From Bacteroidales bacterium (GTDB lineage: Bacteria; Bacteroidota; Bacteroidia; Bacteroidales; UBA932): DNA of 64,000 bases. Each line of letters opens with the position of its first letter. Positions within the stretch are counted from its first letter, which is position 1. Of this stretch, positions 9,723-19,136 are shown one piece after another. Made by a program: the position numbers and the translations under genes. The stretch is taken from positions 2,158,178 through 2,222,177 of the forward strand of contig JALCKZ010000001.1 of NCBI GenBank assembly GCA_022647615.1, given 5' to 3'. The notes beneath the pieces are model-generated. The model had not been told where the DNA came from and did not search any database. It saw only the letters and a list, made by a program, of their open reading frames with translations.

Positions 9723-11192
9723 ATGAAAAATCAGACAAATACGGGGTACATTGTTTTTCTGGCAGTGGTTGCCGCAATGGGAGGAATCCTGTTTGGTTAT
9801 GATACGGCTGTAATTTCAGGTACAGTATCCGATGTTGCCAAACAGTTTTCTCTCAACACAATGCAGCAAGGCTGGTATGTCGGTTGCGCGCTAATCGGCT
9901 CAATAATAGGAGTTTCTGTAGCCGGTCTTTTGAGCGACGGACTCGGCAGAAAAATCACAATGCTTATCTCCGCCGTCTTTTTTTCATGGACTGCAATAGG
10001 TTGCGCGATCTGCACCACTTTTCCGCAACTGGTCATTTACAGGATGATAGGAGGCTTCGGCATAGGTATTGTTTCTATAGTTTCCCCTATTTACATCTCT
10101 GAAATATCAGTCGCAAAATACAGAGGCACAATGGTATCCATGTATCAACTTGCCGTAACAGTAGGTTTTGTACTAGCATACATTATTAATTATTGGATAC
10201 TACAAGCCTCTGTAAGCGGGCAGTTCACATCTCCGTTTTGGAACAGATTATTTGTAACGGAAACATGGCGCGGAATGCTTGGCGCAGAGATAGTTCCGGC
10301 ACTTTTATTCTTCCTGATAATCTTCTTGATTCCGGAGAGTCCGCGCTGGCTTATTATTAAGAATCGCGATGGTAAAGCACTTGGGGTTTTAGGAAAAATA
10401 TACAGGACAAAGGAAGAGGCTCAGCAACAGCTGGAGTATACAAAGTCTATATCGTCCTCAGCAAACAACACAGCATCAGCAATAAAAGAGAATACAAGCA
10501 GTAAAGCATCTGGCAGCAACAACACAAGCAGCACAAAATCAGAGTGGAAACAGCTAAACACCAGAGGGATGCGCAAGGCGCTCTGGATTGGAATTGCAAT
10601 TGCAATGCTTGGTCAGTTCATGGGTGTTAATGCAGTTTTGTATTACGGCCCTTCAATTTTCCAGGATGCCGGACTGGACGTAACTCACTCTTTGTTCTCT
10701 CAAGTACTTGTAGGTCTTGTAAATATGGTCACCACAATTATTGCGGTAATAATAATAGATAAGGTAGGAAGAAAGAAACTTGTTTACTGGGGAGTATCGG
10801 GAATGATTCTATCTCTTTTAATGATAGGCTTTTACTTCCTGTTCAAAGATTCAATGGGACTTCCAAATTTGTTCCTGCTAATCTTCTTCTTGTTCTATGT
10901 TTTCTGCTGCGCCATCTCAATTTGCGCCGTTGTATTTGTCATATTATCAGAGATGTATCCAAACAGCGTCCGCGGACTTGCAATGTCAATTGCAGGACTT
11001 TCTTTGTGGATTGGCACCTATTTAATTGGACAGCTGACTCCTTGGATGCTGGAGAATTTAACCCCTGCGGGAACATTCTTCCTGTTTGCGGCAATGTGCG
11101 TTCCATACATATTAATAATGTGGAAGGGAGTTCCGGAGACAACAGGCAAGACGCTTGAGGAGATTGAACAATACTGGAAATCAAAGGATTAA
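9723..11192 (+). CDS. MFS sugar porter (sugar/H+ symporter family)
   Basis: 489 aa with about 12 membrane helices. Signature motifs include GGILFGYDTAVISG in helix 1, LSDGLGRKITM between helices 2 and 3, PESPRWL before the central loop, DKVGRKKLV and PETTGKTLEEIE near the C-terminus. These define the sugar porter family. The central cytoplasmic loop (about 240-277) has a Ser/Asn/Thr-rich insertion not expected in the family. It sits 73 bp upstream of the epimerase gene, an arrangement like nanT-nanE in amino-sugar loci. It would carry the monosaccharide or disaccharide released in the periplasm across the inner membrane. Confidence 0.9.
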   Translation: MKNQTNTGYIVFLAVVAAMGGILFGYDTAVISGTVSDVAKQFSLNTMQQGWYVGCALIGSIIGVSVAGLLSDGLGRKITMLISAVFFSWTAIGCAICTTFPQLVIYRMIGGFGIGIVSIVSPIYISEISVAKYRGTMVSMYQLAVTVGFVLAYIINYWILQASVSGQFTSPFWNRLFVTETWRGMLGAEIVPALLFFLIIFLIPESPRWLIIKNRDGKALGVLGKIYRTKEEAQQQLEYTKSISSSANNTASAIKENTSSKASGSNNTSSTKSEWKQLNTRGMRKALWIGIAIAMLGQFMGVNAVLYYGPSIFQDAGLDVTHSLFSQVLVGLVNMVTTIIAVIIIDKVGRKKLVYWGVSGMILSLLMIGFYFLFKDSMGLPNLFLLIFFLFYVFCCAISICAVVFVILSEMYPNSVRGLAMSIAGLSLWIGTYLIGQLTPWMLENLTPAGTFFLFAAMCVPYILIMWKGVPETTGKTLEEIEQYWKSKD

Positions 11193-11210
11193 TAGATAAA
11201 TATTTATAAT

Positions 11211-11238
11211 CCCGATAGTTAATCTGTCGGGATAAAAA
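11211..11238. other. Stem-loop built from two facing copies of the CCCGAYAG motif
   Basis: ATCCCGATAG and CTGTCGGGAT face each other across TTAAT, then A6. The only T-rich stretch is on the minus strand before the stem, so it is not a plus-strand terminator between the porter and epimerase genes. The right arm is a copy of the dispersed TCNCGACAG motif. Confidence 0.6.
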
Positions 11239-11265
11239 AGAATATATACAACTTAAAAATAACTT

Positions 11266-12432
11266 ATGAACTTTAAAAAATTGGCCGACCAATACAAGTC
11301 GGAACTTTATGACAATGTCCTCCCTTTTTGGCTGGAACACTCTATTGACAAAGAGTTTGGAGGATATTTCTCCTGCTTAAACAGAGACGGCAGCGTATAT
11401 GACACTGACAAGTTCATCTGGCTGCAGGGGCGTGAAGTCTGGTTATTCTCAATGCTTTACAACAATGTTGAAAAGAGACAGGAATGGCTGGACGCTGCAG
11501 TTCAGGGTGGAGAATTTCTTAAGAAATTTGGTCACGACGGGAACTACAATTGGTACTTCTCTCTTAACAGGGAGGGCAAGCCGCTTGTACAACCTTACAA
11601 CATTTTCTCAGACACTTTTGCAATCATGGCTTTTGGACAGCTTGCGCTTGCAACTGGTAATGAGGAGTATGCAGAGATCACAAAGAAGACTTTTGCAAGA
11701 GTTCTGGAGAGAAGAGGAAATCCAAAAGGACAGTGGTGCAAGATTTATCCGGGCACCCGTCCAATGAAAGACTTTGCGCTTCCTATGATTCTATGCAACC
11801 TGGCCCTTGAAATTGAGAAACTTATGGACCCAAAGACACTTGATGAGACAATAGATATTTGCCGTCATGAAGTGATGGATGTTTTCTATCAGAAAGATTT
11901 GGGACTGATTGTAGAGAATGTAAATGCAAAAGACAACTCGCTTCTTGATTGTTTTGAGGGACGCACAATTAATCCCGGACATTCACTGGAGGCTATGTGG
12001 TTCATGATGGCGCTGGGTGTCAGAGCAAATGATAAAGAGCTGATAAATAAAGCAATAGAGATAGCTTTAAAGACCATAGATTTTGGATGGGATAAAGAGT
12101 ACGGCGGCATATTTTATTTTATGGACCGCAAGGGTTATCCTCAGCAGCAGCTGGAATGGGACCAGAAACTTTGGTGGGTTCATCTGGAGGCTGCAATCAC
12201 TATGATTAAAGCTTATCAGCTTACCGGCAACAAAGAGTGCCTAAAATGGTTTGAGAAAGTTCACGATTATATGTGGAAACATTTTAAGGATACTAAATAC
12301 CCGGAATGGTTTGGATATCTGAACCGTCGCGGAGAAGTATTATTACCTCTTAAAGGAGGTAAATGGAAAGGATGTTTCCATGTTCCAAGAGCCATGTATC
12401 AGATATGGCAGATTCTGGAGAAATGCCAATAG
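11266..12432 (+). CDS. AGE-family sugar 2-epimerase
   Basis: 388 aa, one (alpha/alpha)6-barrel domain and no signal peptide, so cytoplasmic. Family hallmarks: KFIWLQGREVWLFS (about 45-58), QPYNIFSDTFAIMAF, PGTRPMKDFALPM, the catalytic-site region NPGHSLEAMWFMM, and KLWWVHLEAA. The family includes N-acylglucosamine 2-epimerase (NanE-like) and cellobiose 2-epimerase; the two are hard to separate by eye. With an MFS porter directly upstream and a GH20 enzyme close by, interconversion of GlcNAc and ManNAc is the better guess, but mannan-type cellobiose epimerization remains possible. Confidence 0.85.
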   Translation: MNFKKLADQYKSELYDNVLPFWLEHSIDKEFGGYFSCLNRDGSVYDTDKFIWLQGREVWLFSMLYNNVEKRQEWLDAAVQGGEFLKKFGHDGNYNWYFSLNREGKPLVQPYNIFSDTFAIMAFGQLALATGNEEYAEITKKTFARVLERRGNPKGQWCKIYPGTRPMKDFALPMILCNLALEIEKLMDPKTLDETIDICRHEVMDVFYQKDLGLIVENVNAKDNSLLDCFEGRTINPGHSLEAMWFMMALGVRANDKELINKAIEIALKTIDFGWDKEYGGIFYFMDRKGYPQQQLEWDQKLWWVHLEAAITMIKAYQLTGNKECLKWFEKVHDYMWKHFKDTKYPEWFGYLNRRGEVLLPLKGGKWKGCFHVPRAMYQIWQILEKCQ

Positions 12433-12492
12433 AATCTAATTTACAGAGAGATATAAAAATCAAACAAAATAAAATAACCAAAATCATTACCT

Positions 12493-15400
12493 ATGAAACA
12501 AGCTAATTTAAAAAGAAGCCTTTGGAGCGTGATGCGCAGGTTATTCACAATTCTTTGTGTAATAACAATTTCTGCAGCAGCTTACGCACAGAGACAACAA
12601 GTTAGCGGTACTGTTTTAGACTCAGACGGAGCACCGCTGCCCGGTGCTTACGTTGTGATTAAAGGTACTACTAACGGGGCGACTACAGGACTTGACGGAC
12701 GTTATAAAATAACGGCCAAACAGACTGATGTCCTGGTATTTACATTCATCGGCATGAAGACTCATGAAGAGAATGTCGGAAGACGCGCGGTCATTAACAT
12801 TAAGATGGAATATGAGGCTAACAAGCTGGAAGATGTTATTGTAGTTGGATACGGCACAAAAACCAAGACTACTCTAACAGGCGCTGTATCAGCGGTTAAG
12901 GGAGATGAACTTCTTAAGACTCCTGCAACCAATGTATCCAACATGCTTGCAGGCCGCGTAACAGGACTTACAGCTGTACAGGAATCCGGACAGCCAGGTT
13001 CAGACCACGCCTCTTTGAACATCAGAGGTTCTCAATATGGCGTTACCTACATCGTAGATGGTATGCCTCGTTCAATCAATGACATAGATCCAAATAACAT
13101 TGAGAGTATCTCCGTATTAAAGGATGCTGCTGCCGCTGCGGTTTACGGACTTCAGAGTGCAGGAGGTGTTATTATTGTTACTACCAAACACGGTAAAGTT
13201 GGTGAGAATCAGATTACTTATGATGGAAGCTACGGTATTTCAAAAAATGCAAACTTCCCTACTTTCCTTAACGGACCTGAGTATGCTTACTACTATAACA
13301 AAGGATTGGAGATGGACGGATATTCCCCAATATTCACTGATGATATGGTAGCAAAGATGACTAACGGAGATGATACTGACGGATGGGCAAATACAAACTG
13401 GATTAAAAAAGTATTTGGGACCGGTCACAATCAAAAACACACCGTTACCGCAACCGGAGGCAATGACAACATAAAATACTTTGCCTCACTAGGTTACATG
13501 GGACAAGATGGTAACATCAAGAACTTCACATACAAACGTTACAACTTGCGTTCAAACATTGACGCACAGCTTGCAAAAAATCTTAAGATGACTTTTGGAG
13601 TTGCGGGACAATATAGCAAACAGGAGCGTCCGGGATTTGGAGCAGGTGGCGGAGAAGGAGGCAGCGGAAGTGATGAATGGATGTCAGTGGCACGTCAGAC
13701 TATTGCCGCACTTCCTTTCCTTCCAACAACTTACAACGGTCTTCCTGTTGCATCTCCTAATAAATACGGACAAGGCTCAAGCCCAATAGCGGCTACTGAA
13801 CTGTCGGGATACAATAAGAATTTCTCTTTAGACTTGCAGACAACTTTGAATTTGGTTTACAGCGTTCCTTGGGTTAAAGGGTTGGAAATCAAAGCAAACG
13901 GCTCATGGGACCACGGCTACAGCTACAGCAAGATTCTTGCAACACCTTATTACGTAATGCAAGCTGCTCTTCCAAGTGCCTCAAGTACAGATATTTCTTA
14001 CTCAAAAATGATGGACGTACGCAACGTTACATACAACACTTTGGGAGAAGGAACTTCTCGTTATACAAGCATGGTTGGAAATATCGGCCTATACTATAAT
14101 CACACATTTGGGGACCACTACGTTGATGTAACGTTAGTTGGAGAGGAAAGAGATAACAGGTCAAACAATTTGGCCGCATACGGAAAGAGTCTTCCATTTG
14201 TTGAACTTGCAGAACTAGACTTTGCAACCGCAGCTGACAGTCCAATTTCAGGTATGAGTTACCACTCACGTACAGCAGGTTACGTTGGCCGTATCAGTTA
14301 TGATTATGCAAAGAAATATTTTGTTGAACTATCCGGAAGATATGATGCTTCTTACAGATTCAATGGAATGAACGGTTCAAGATGGGGATTCTTCCCTGCC
14401 GCTTCTCTTGGATGGAGAATGTCACAGGAGCCTTGGCTAAAAGATGTACAATGGCTTGATAATTTAAAGATTAGAGCATCCATCGGAGAGACCGGAGATG
14501 ATTCAGTTTCACCATACAAATTCCTAAATCTTTATAGCGCAACATCACCGCTTTATTTGAACGGAACACGCTACACTACTTTGTATGACTCATCAGTTGC
14601 AAATCCTTATCTAACATGGGAGCGCGTTAAAGCTTACAACGTTGGATTTGATGCCTCTATTTTCCATGAATTGTTGGGAATTGAATTTGATATGTTCTAC
14701 AACTACAATTATGATATTCTTCAATCAATGGGCGGCAACGTACCAGGCTCAGTTGGTTCATATTACAAAGATGTAGAGAACTACAGCAAGATGGATACCA
14801 AAGGATTTGAGCTTAAACTTACTCACAAGAACTCTATAGGCAGCGGCAGTAACGCATTCAATTACAGCATTGCGCTTAATTTGTCTCATGCCTATACGCG
14901 CTGGCTTAAGTATCCCGACAGTCCTAATGAACCTGCTTATCAGAGACTTACAGGTCATCAGGTTGGAGAGATGCTAGGTTGGGTAGCAGAAGGGCTTTAC
15001 AGAAGCGAGGAAGAAATTGATAATTCCGCATGGCCATTTGGACAACGTCCAAGAGTTGGAGATATCAAATACAGAGATATAAACGGAGACGGAGTTGTTG
15101 AATATCAGGATAAAGTATTTACCGGACGTTCCAATACCCCTGTACTTCAGGGCGGTCTGTCAATCGATGGTTCTTGGAAAGGATTTGATTTCTCATTCCT
15201 GTTCACGGGAGCTACAAGATGTGACGTATCACTAACCGGTACATATTACAATGGAAATGATGATAATACGGTCTATACGGAAACCTTCAAAGAGGGAGGC
15301 AACTCTCCTAAATGGCTGGTTACCGGAGCATGGACGGAGGATAACCCTAACGGAAAATATCCTCGTCTAACCGTTTCATCACCAACCAATAACAACGGTC

Positions 15401-15648
15401 TTGCTTCTACTTTCTGGTATAAGAACGGAAAATATTTGCGTCTAAAATCTGCGCAAATTGGATACAACGTTCCTTCTAAGTGGCTAAACTACATTAAAGT
15501 AAAGAGTTTACGCGTTTACATAGAGGGCACAAACTTGTTTACATGGGACGGCCTTCCTAAAGGAATTGATCCTGAGTCCCCTGGTGTAAATAACGGATAT
15601 TATCCTCAGCAGCGTACATTTATGTGCGGTCTAACTATCACATTATAA
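12493..15648 (+). CDS. SusC-family TonB-dependent transporter (second PUL)
   Basis: 1051 aa. Signal peptide about 1-33 (ends AAAYAQ), then a carboxypeptidase-D-like domain (QVSGTVLDSDGAPLPGAYVV), the LEDVIVVGYGT TonB-box region, the plug domain (LNIRGSQYGVTYIVDGMPRS) and a C-terminal beta-barrel ending MCGLTITL. Unlike the first SusC it lacks an STN domain, so a different regulator must control it; no dedicated regulator gene is next to it, the nearest being the ROK protein at 26.8 kb. Operon with the SusD and DUF5018 genes that follow. Substrate unknown. Confidence 0.94.
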   Translation: MKQANLKRSLWSVMRRLFTILCVITISAAAYAQRQQVSGTVLDSDGAPLPGAYVVIKGTTNGATTGLDGRYKITAKQTDVLVFTFIGMKTHEENVGRRAVINIKMEYEANKLEDVIVVGYGTKTKTTLTGAVSAVKGDELLKTPATNVSNMLAGRVTGLTAVQESGQPGSDHASLNIRGSQYGVTYIVDGMPRSINDIDPNNIESISVLKDAAAAAVYGLQSAGGVIIVTTKHGKVGENQITYDGSYGISKNANFPTFLNGPEYAYYYNKGLEMDGYSPIFTDDMVAKMTNGDDTDGWANTNWIKKVFGTGHNQKHTVTATGGNDNIKYFASLGYMGQDGNIKNFTYKRYNLRSNIDAQLAKNLKMTFGVAGQYSKQERPGFGAGGGEGGSGSDEWMSVARQTIAALPFLPTTYNGLPVASPNKYGQGSSPIAATELSGYNKNFSLDLQTTLNLVYSVPWVKGLEIKANGSWDHGYSYSKILATPYYVMQAALPSASSTDISYSKMMDVRNVTYNTLGEGTSRYTSMVGNIGLYYNHTFGDHYVDVTLVGEERDNRSNNLAAYGKSLPFVELAELDFATAADSPISGMSYHSRTAGYVGRISYDYAKKYFVELSGRYDASYRFNGMNGSRWGFFPAASLGWRMSQEPWLKDVQWLDNLKIRASIGETGDDSVSPYKFLNLYSATSPLYLNGTRYTTLYDSSVANPYLTWERVKAYNVGFDASIFHELLGIEFDMFYNYNYDILQSMGGNVPGSVGSYYKDVENYSKMDTKGFELKLTHKNSIGSGSNAFNYSIALNLSHAYTRWLKYPDSPNEPAYQRLTGHQVGEMLGWVAEGLYRSEEEIDNSAWPFGQRPRVGDIKYRDINGDGVVEYQDKVFTGRSNTPVLQGGLSIDGSWKGFDFSFLFTGATRCDVSLTGTYYNGNDDNTVYTETFKEGGNSPKWLVTGAWTEDNPNGKYPRLTVSSPTNNNGLASTFWYKNGKYLRLKSAQIGYNVPSKWLNYIKVKSLRVYIEGTNLFTWDGLPKGIDPESPGVNNGYYPQQRTFMCGLTITL

Positions 15649-15670
15649 ACACTATAATAGGATGAATATT

Positions 15671-17332
15671 ATGAAAAAATATACATTATTATCATTGATT
15701 GCATGTGTAGCTCTGCTGCTGAATTCTTGCAACAGCTATATGGATTTGACACCAACAAATTCACAATCTGACAAGATGTTGTTTGCAGATGCAAATTATA
15801 CAGAACTGGCAGTCAATCGTTTTTACCACTTCATTGATGCAATGGGTCAATTTGATGTTGGCCAATCATCTGTCGGACTAACAGAAGGAATGACAGAGAC
15901 TTTGAAGTATGGTTGCACCACATTAAATACACACATGTGGTTTGCAAACCAGATTGCTTACGCAGAAGATGGTCTTCCTGCTTCAACGGCAGCATTTTTC
16001 CTGGGAAGCTGGGACCTTCTATATGGCTATATATCACAAGTTAACATAGCTATCAGAAATATCGACAAGTACGCTGCTTATGATGACGCAACAAAGACTC
16101 GTCTTCTTGCAGAGTGCAGATTCTTCAGAGGCTGGCTGTATTTTGAAATTCTAAAACGCAGCAAGCAGTGCATTTTAAGAACTGAAGATTTGGACAATAC
16201 ATATCAGTATAACATGCCGCTAAGTTCAGAGGCTGATTGCTGGCAATATGTTTATGATGAGCTGGAATTTGCTGCTACAAATCTTCCGGAGACAAGTGCT
16301 ACGGGACGTTTGACAAAGTACGCCGCTTACGGAATGCTTTCACGTGCAATGCTTTATGCAGAGCGCTGGCAGGATGCTTTTGATGCTGCTTCCGCAGTTA
16401 TCAAGTCTGGCAAATATTCATTAACCGCAGATTACAAGACAGCTTGGTCAACAACTGCAGCACAAGGAAATACTGAATCAATCATTGAATATCAGTACAA
16501 TCTGAGCGGAGTAACTCACAGCTTTGACCTTAACTTCTCACCCGGCGGAGACGCAGGAATTGTAACGGGAGCTCTCGGCACCCCTACTCAGGAAATGGTA
16601 GAGATGTATGAAAAAGCTAACGGAACACAAGTTGACTGGAGCGAGTGGGATAACGCCACAACTACAGCTACAACAGCTACCCCTCCTTATGATGAACTTG
16701 AGCCAAGATTCGCAGAGACAATTATTTACAACGGCTGCACTTGGAAAGGACGCACTATGAATATCACCACGGATGCAGCAAGCAAAGATGGTTACATAGC
16801 ATGGAAAGAGAAACCTCAGACAGGCGGCAAGACAACCACAGGATATTTCTTAAGAAAACTTGTAGATGAGACTCACGATATGTCTGTAAATGACCGTGCT
16901 ACATCTCCTTGGATTGCACTGCGCTATGCGGAAGTTTTGCTAAACGCTTCAGAAGCAGCATATCACATCAGCGGCAAAGAGGCTGACGCAAGAACTTACA
17001 TGAATCAGGTACGTGCAAGAGTTAATCTTCCACAGAGAAATTACTCAGGCACAGATCTTTTGGCTGCCATTCAGCATGAGAGAAAAGTTGAGCTTGCATT
17101 TGAAGGACAGCTTTATTGGGACATGCGCCGCTGGAAACTTTCAGCTACCGCTTATACCGGAACAAGAGTTCACGGACTAAGAATTGACAGAATTGGCGGA
17201 GTCCTTAATTACACTTATGTTGACTGCGACGGACAAGACAGATACTTCCCGGCAAGATTGTATCAGATTCCTATGCCGGAAGATGAGTTGCAGAACAATA
17301 CCGCTGTACAACAATTTGAAGCATGGAGGTAA
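15671..17332 (+). CDS. SusD/RagB-family lipoprotein (second PUL)
   Basis: 553 aa from ATG 15671; an in-frame ATG at 15662 leaves no room for a ribosome-binding site, while AGGATG lies 9 bp before the chosen ATG. Lipobox LNSC gives a surface lipoprotein. SusD features: MDLTPTNSQSD after the lipid anchor, LLAECRFFRGWLYFEIL helix, and near the C-terminus AIQHERKVELAFEGQLYWDM with RRW, then RLYQIPMPEDELQNN. It pairs with the preceding SusC. The stop codon lies 5 bp before the next gene's ATG, so the three genes are probably one transcript. Confidence 0.93.
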   Translation: MKKYTLLSLIACVALLLNSCNSYMDLTPTNSQSDKMLFADANYTELAVNRFYHFIDAMGQFDVGQSSVGLTEGMTETLKYGCTTLNTHMWFANQIAYAEDGLPASTAAFFLGSWDLLYGYISQVNIAIRNIDKYAAYDDATKTRLLAECRFFRGWLYFEILKRSKQCILRTEDLDNTYQYNMPLSSEADCWQYVYDELEFAATNLPETSATGRLTKYAAYGMLSRAMLYAERWQDAFDAASAVIKSGKYSLTADYKTAWSTTAAQGNTESIIEYQYNLSGVTHSFDLNFSPGGDAGIVTGALGTPTQEMVEMYEKANGTQVDWSEWDNATTTATTATPPYDELEPRFAETIIYNGCTWKGRTMNITTDAASKDGYIAWKEKPQTGGKTTTGYFLRKLVDETHDMSVNDRATSPWIALRYAEVLLNASEAAYHISGKEADARTYMNQVRARVNLPQRNYSGTDLLAAIQHERKVELAFEGQLYWDMRRWKLSATAYTGTRVHGLRIDRIGGVLNYTYVDCDGQDRYFPARLYQIPMPEDELQNNTAVQQFEAWR

Positions 17333-17337
17333 TTATT

Positions 17338-19050
17338 ATGAAACAGATGAAAAAATTTATGATGATAATGCTGGCGTTTGCAGGAATTTTTGCAAGCTGC
17401 CAGAGTCCTCAGGATTTCACACCAACAACTGAATCTCTTGGACTTACAAGCGTTTCAGCTATGTTCAATTCTGGAACATATAAGGGAAATTCCGCAGCAA
17501 CATTTACCGCCACGGTTTCTGACCTTACTCAAGATATTGTAATTAAAATACCTTATTATTACCCGGAAGAGAGCAATAATCAGGTTACTGATATTACTAG
17601 CATGAAGGTCTATGCAACAATGGATTACAACTGCTTTATAGAGCCAAAGCTTGGCATCTTGGACCTAACCCAGCCAAACTATTTCACCTATACGGACGGC
17701 CGCGGAGAGCAGCATAAAATCTGCATCAGGGGTGAAATTGTTAAACTGTCGGGAAACAAAATACAAGCTTTCTCTGTCACAAACCCTTCACTTACAGGAA
17801 TTGTTGACAACACAGCTAATACAGTTACCTTCCCTGTCGGCGCAGGTGTTGATGTGAGCGCAGTTACACCTTCCATCACTCTTGACCCTCACGCAACCTC
17901 TAATTATGACGGAGTTGCAACGATGAACTTCTATAAGGACACGCTTGTAACTGTTACCGCTCAGAACGGAGATAAGAGAGAATATAAGATTGTTCTTAAA
18001 CAGCCGGAGAAAACTTCTTACGGATTCCGCTCAGGCTCAGAGACTTTATTGTGGAGCAAACAAGCCTCTGCAATTGGCTCGCCTTACGAGGTTTTGAACA
18101 ATGTATCATTGGCTGTATGCGACGGTTATGTTGTAGTAAACAGCAGCAACGGCACAACGCCGGTTTATCTGGACCTTGCAAATGGCTCAGCCAAAGGGAG
18201 TATCAACCTTGGCTCTGCTGACGCATCGGGTTGCGTAAAGAATGATGATGCAGGCAATATGATAATCTGCAACTATTCTGCTACTGAGTTTAAGATTTGG
18301 AGAACTAACAGCGTTAAAACAGCACCTACATTATTGCTTTCTTATACTATTCCCGACGGATTCCCTCTTGGATACAAAGTACGCGTTCACGGAGATTTGG
18401 ACGGAAACGCTTTGATAGTTGCAACTGTAGAAGGCATTGACGGAGTGAGTGTTAGCAATGATATTGTTTACTGGACAATAACTAACGGAACTGTTGGTGC
18501 ACCGGTTAGAGCAACCACTTCCAACATTGGAGCAACTCCGGGCTGGGGAGCAGGTCCCGGCAACAACGCAGATGTCTCTCCTCTTTCAAACAACATTGCC
18601 AACGGTTTAATGGCTTCATGCTATGACAGCGGATATGATAATCTGTACTTTGTTAACGGAACTTCATTTGCGGGAAGCGTAATGCTTGGCCCTCAAAGCG
18701 ACGGAACAGGCTGGGGATACAACAACAATTCAATCGGCACAGTTACCTTTAACAAAGCCGTTTATGCAGCATTGCTTTGCACTTCTCACTTCCCTCAATG
18801 GGGTATGGCTCAGTTGCTTTACATGTATGATGCAAGCAATCCAAGCTCATTTGCAGGAACTGTAGATGCAACAACACCAATGGCTTACAAACCAACATTA
18901 ACTTCATACTACTCAACCGGAGATGGAGTTGGAGCTTGCGGAGATGTTGTACTTTATTCAACACTAGATGGTTACATGATGTATATGGTTTACATCGAGC
19001 ATAACAATGATGCCATCGAATGCTTCAAATTTGACTGTATTAAGCAGTAG
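17338..19050 (+). CDS. DUF5018-type PUL lipoprotein
   Basis: 570 aa from ATG 17338, which follows GGAGG by 9 bp; an in-frame ATG at 17323 overlaps the SusD stop and is less likely. Lipobox FASC. Residues about 25-230 contain two beta-sandwich repeats of the DUF5018 kind (IQAFSVTNPSLTGIVDNTAN, then VTVTAQNGDKREYKIVLKQ). The C-terminal half looks like a propeller-like fold with aromatic-rich surface loops (DUF4623-like). Such genes sit third in SusCD operons and are thought to bind or present glycan at the surface. No enzyme motif seen. A terminator follows at 19069. Confidence 0.8.
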   Translation: MKQMKKFMMIMLAFAGIFASCQSPQDFTPTTESLGLTSVSAMFNSGTYKGNSAATFTATVSDLTQDIVIKIPYYYPEESNNQVTDITSMKVYATMDYNCFIEPKLGILDLTQPNYFTYTDGRGEQHKICIRGEIVKLSGNKIQAFSVTNPSLTGIVDNTANTVTFPVGAGVDVSAVTPSITLDPHATSNYDGVATMNFYKDTLVTVTAQNGDKREYKIVLKQPEKTSYGFRSGSETLLWSKQASAIGSPYEVLNNVSLAVCDGYVVVNSSNGTTPVYLDLANGSAKGSINLGSADASGCVKNDDAGNMIICNYSATEFKIWRTNSVKTAPTLLLSYTIPDGFPLGYKVRVHGDLDGNALIVATVEGIDGVSVSNDIVYWTITNGTVGAPVRATTSNIGATPGWGAGPGNNADVSPLSNNIANGLMASCYDSGYDNLYFVNGTSFAGSVMLGPQSDGTGWGYNNNSIGTVTFNKAVYAALLCTSHFPQWGMAQLLYMYDASNPSSFAGTVDATTPMAYKPTLTSYYSTGDGVGACGDVVLYSTLDGYMMYMVYIEHNNDAIECFKFDCIKQ

Positions 19051-19068
19051 GGTTATATAAGTTGGAAA

Positions 19069-19101
19069 ACTCCCGCCCCACTTTACGGCGGGAGTTTTTT
19101 T
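19069..19101 (+). terminator. Intrinsic terminator of the second susCD operon
   Basis: ACTCCCGCC and GGCGGGAGT form a 9-bp stem with an 8-9-nt loop, followed by T7. It ends the transcript of the DUF5018 gene. Confidence 0.9.
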
Positions 19102-19136
19102 ATTTAAATTTACATAGTGAAAATCATTTAAATTAA

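Noticed and set aside
11211-11238. Stem-loop as terminator between MFS and epimerase genes
   Set aside because: No T run follows the stem on the plus strand; the porter and epimerase are likely co-transcribed.
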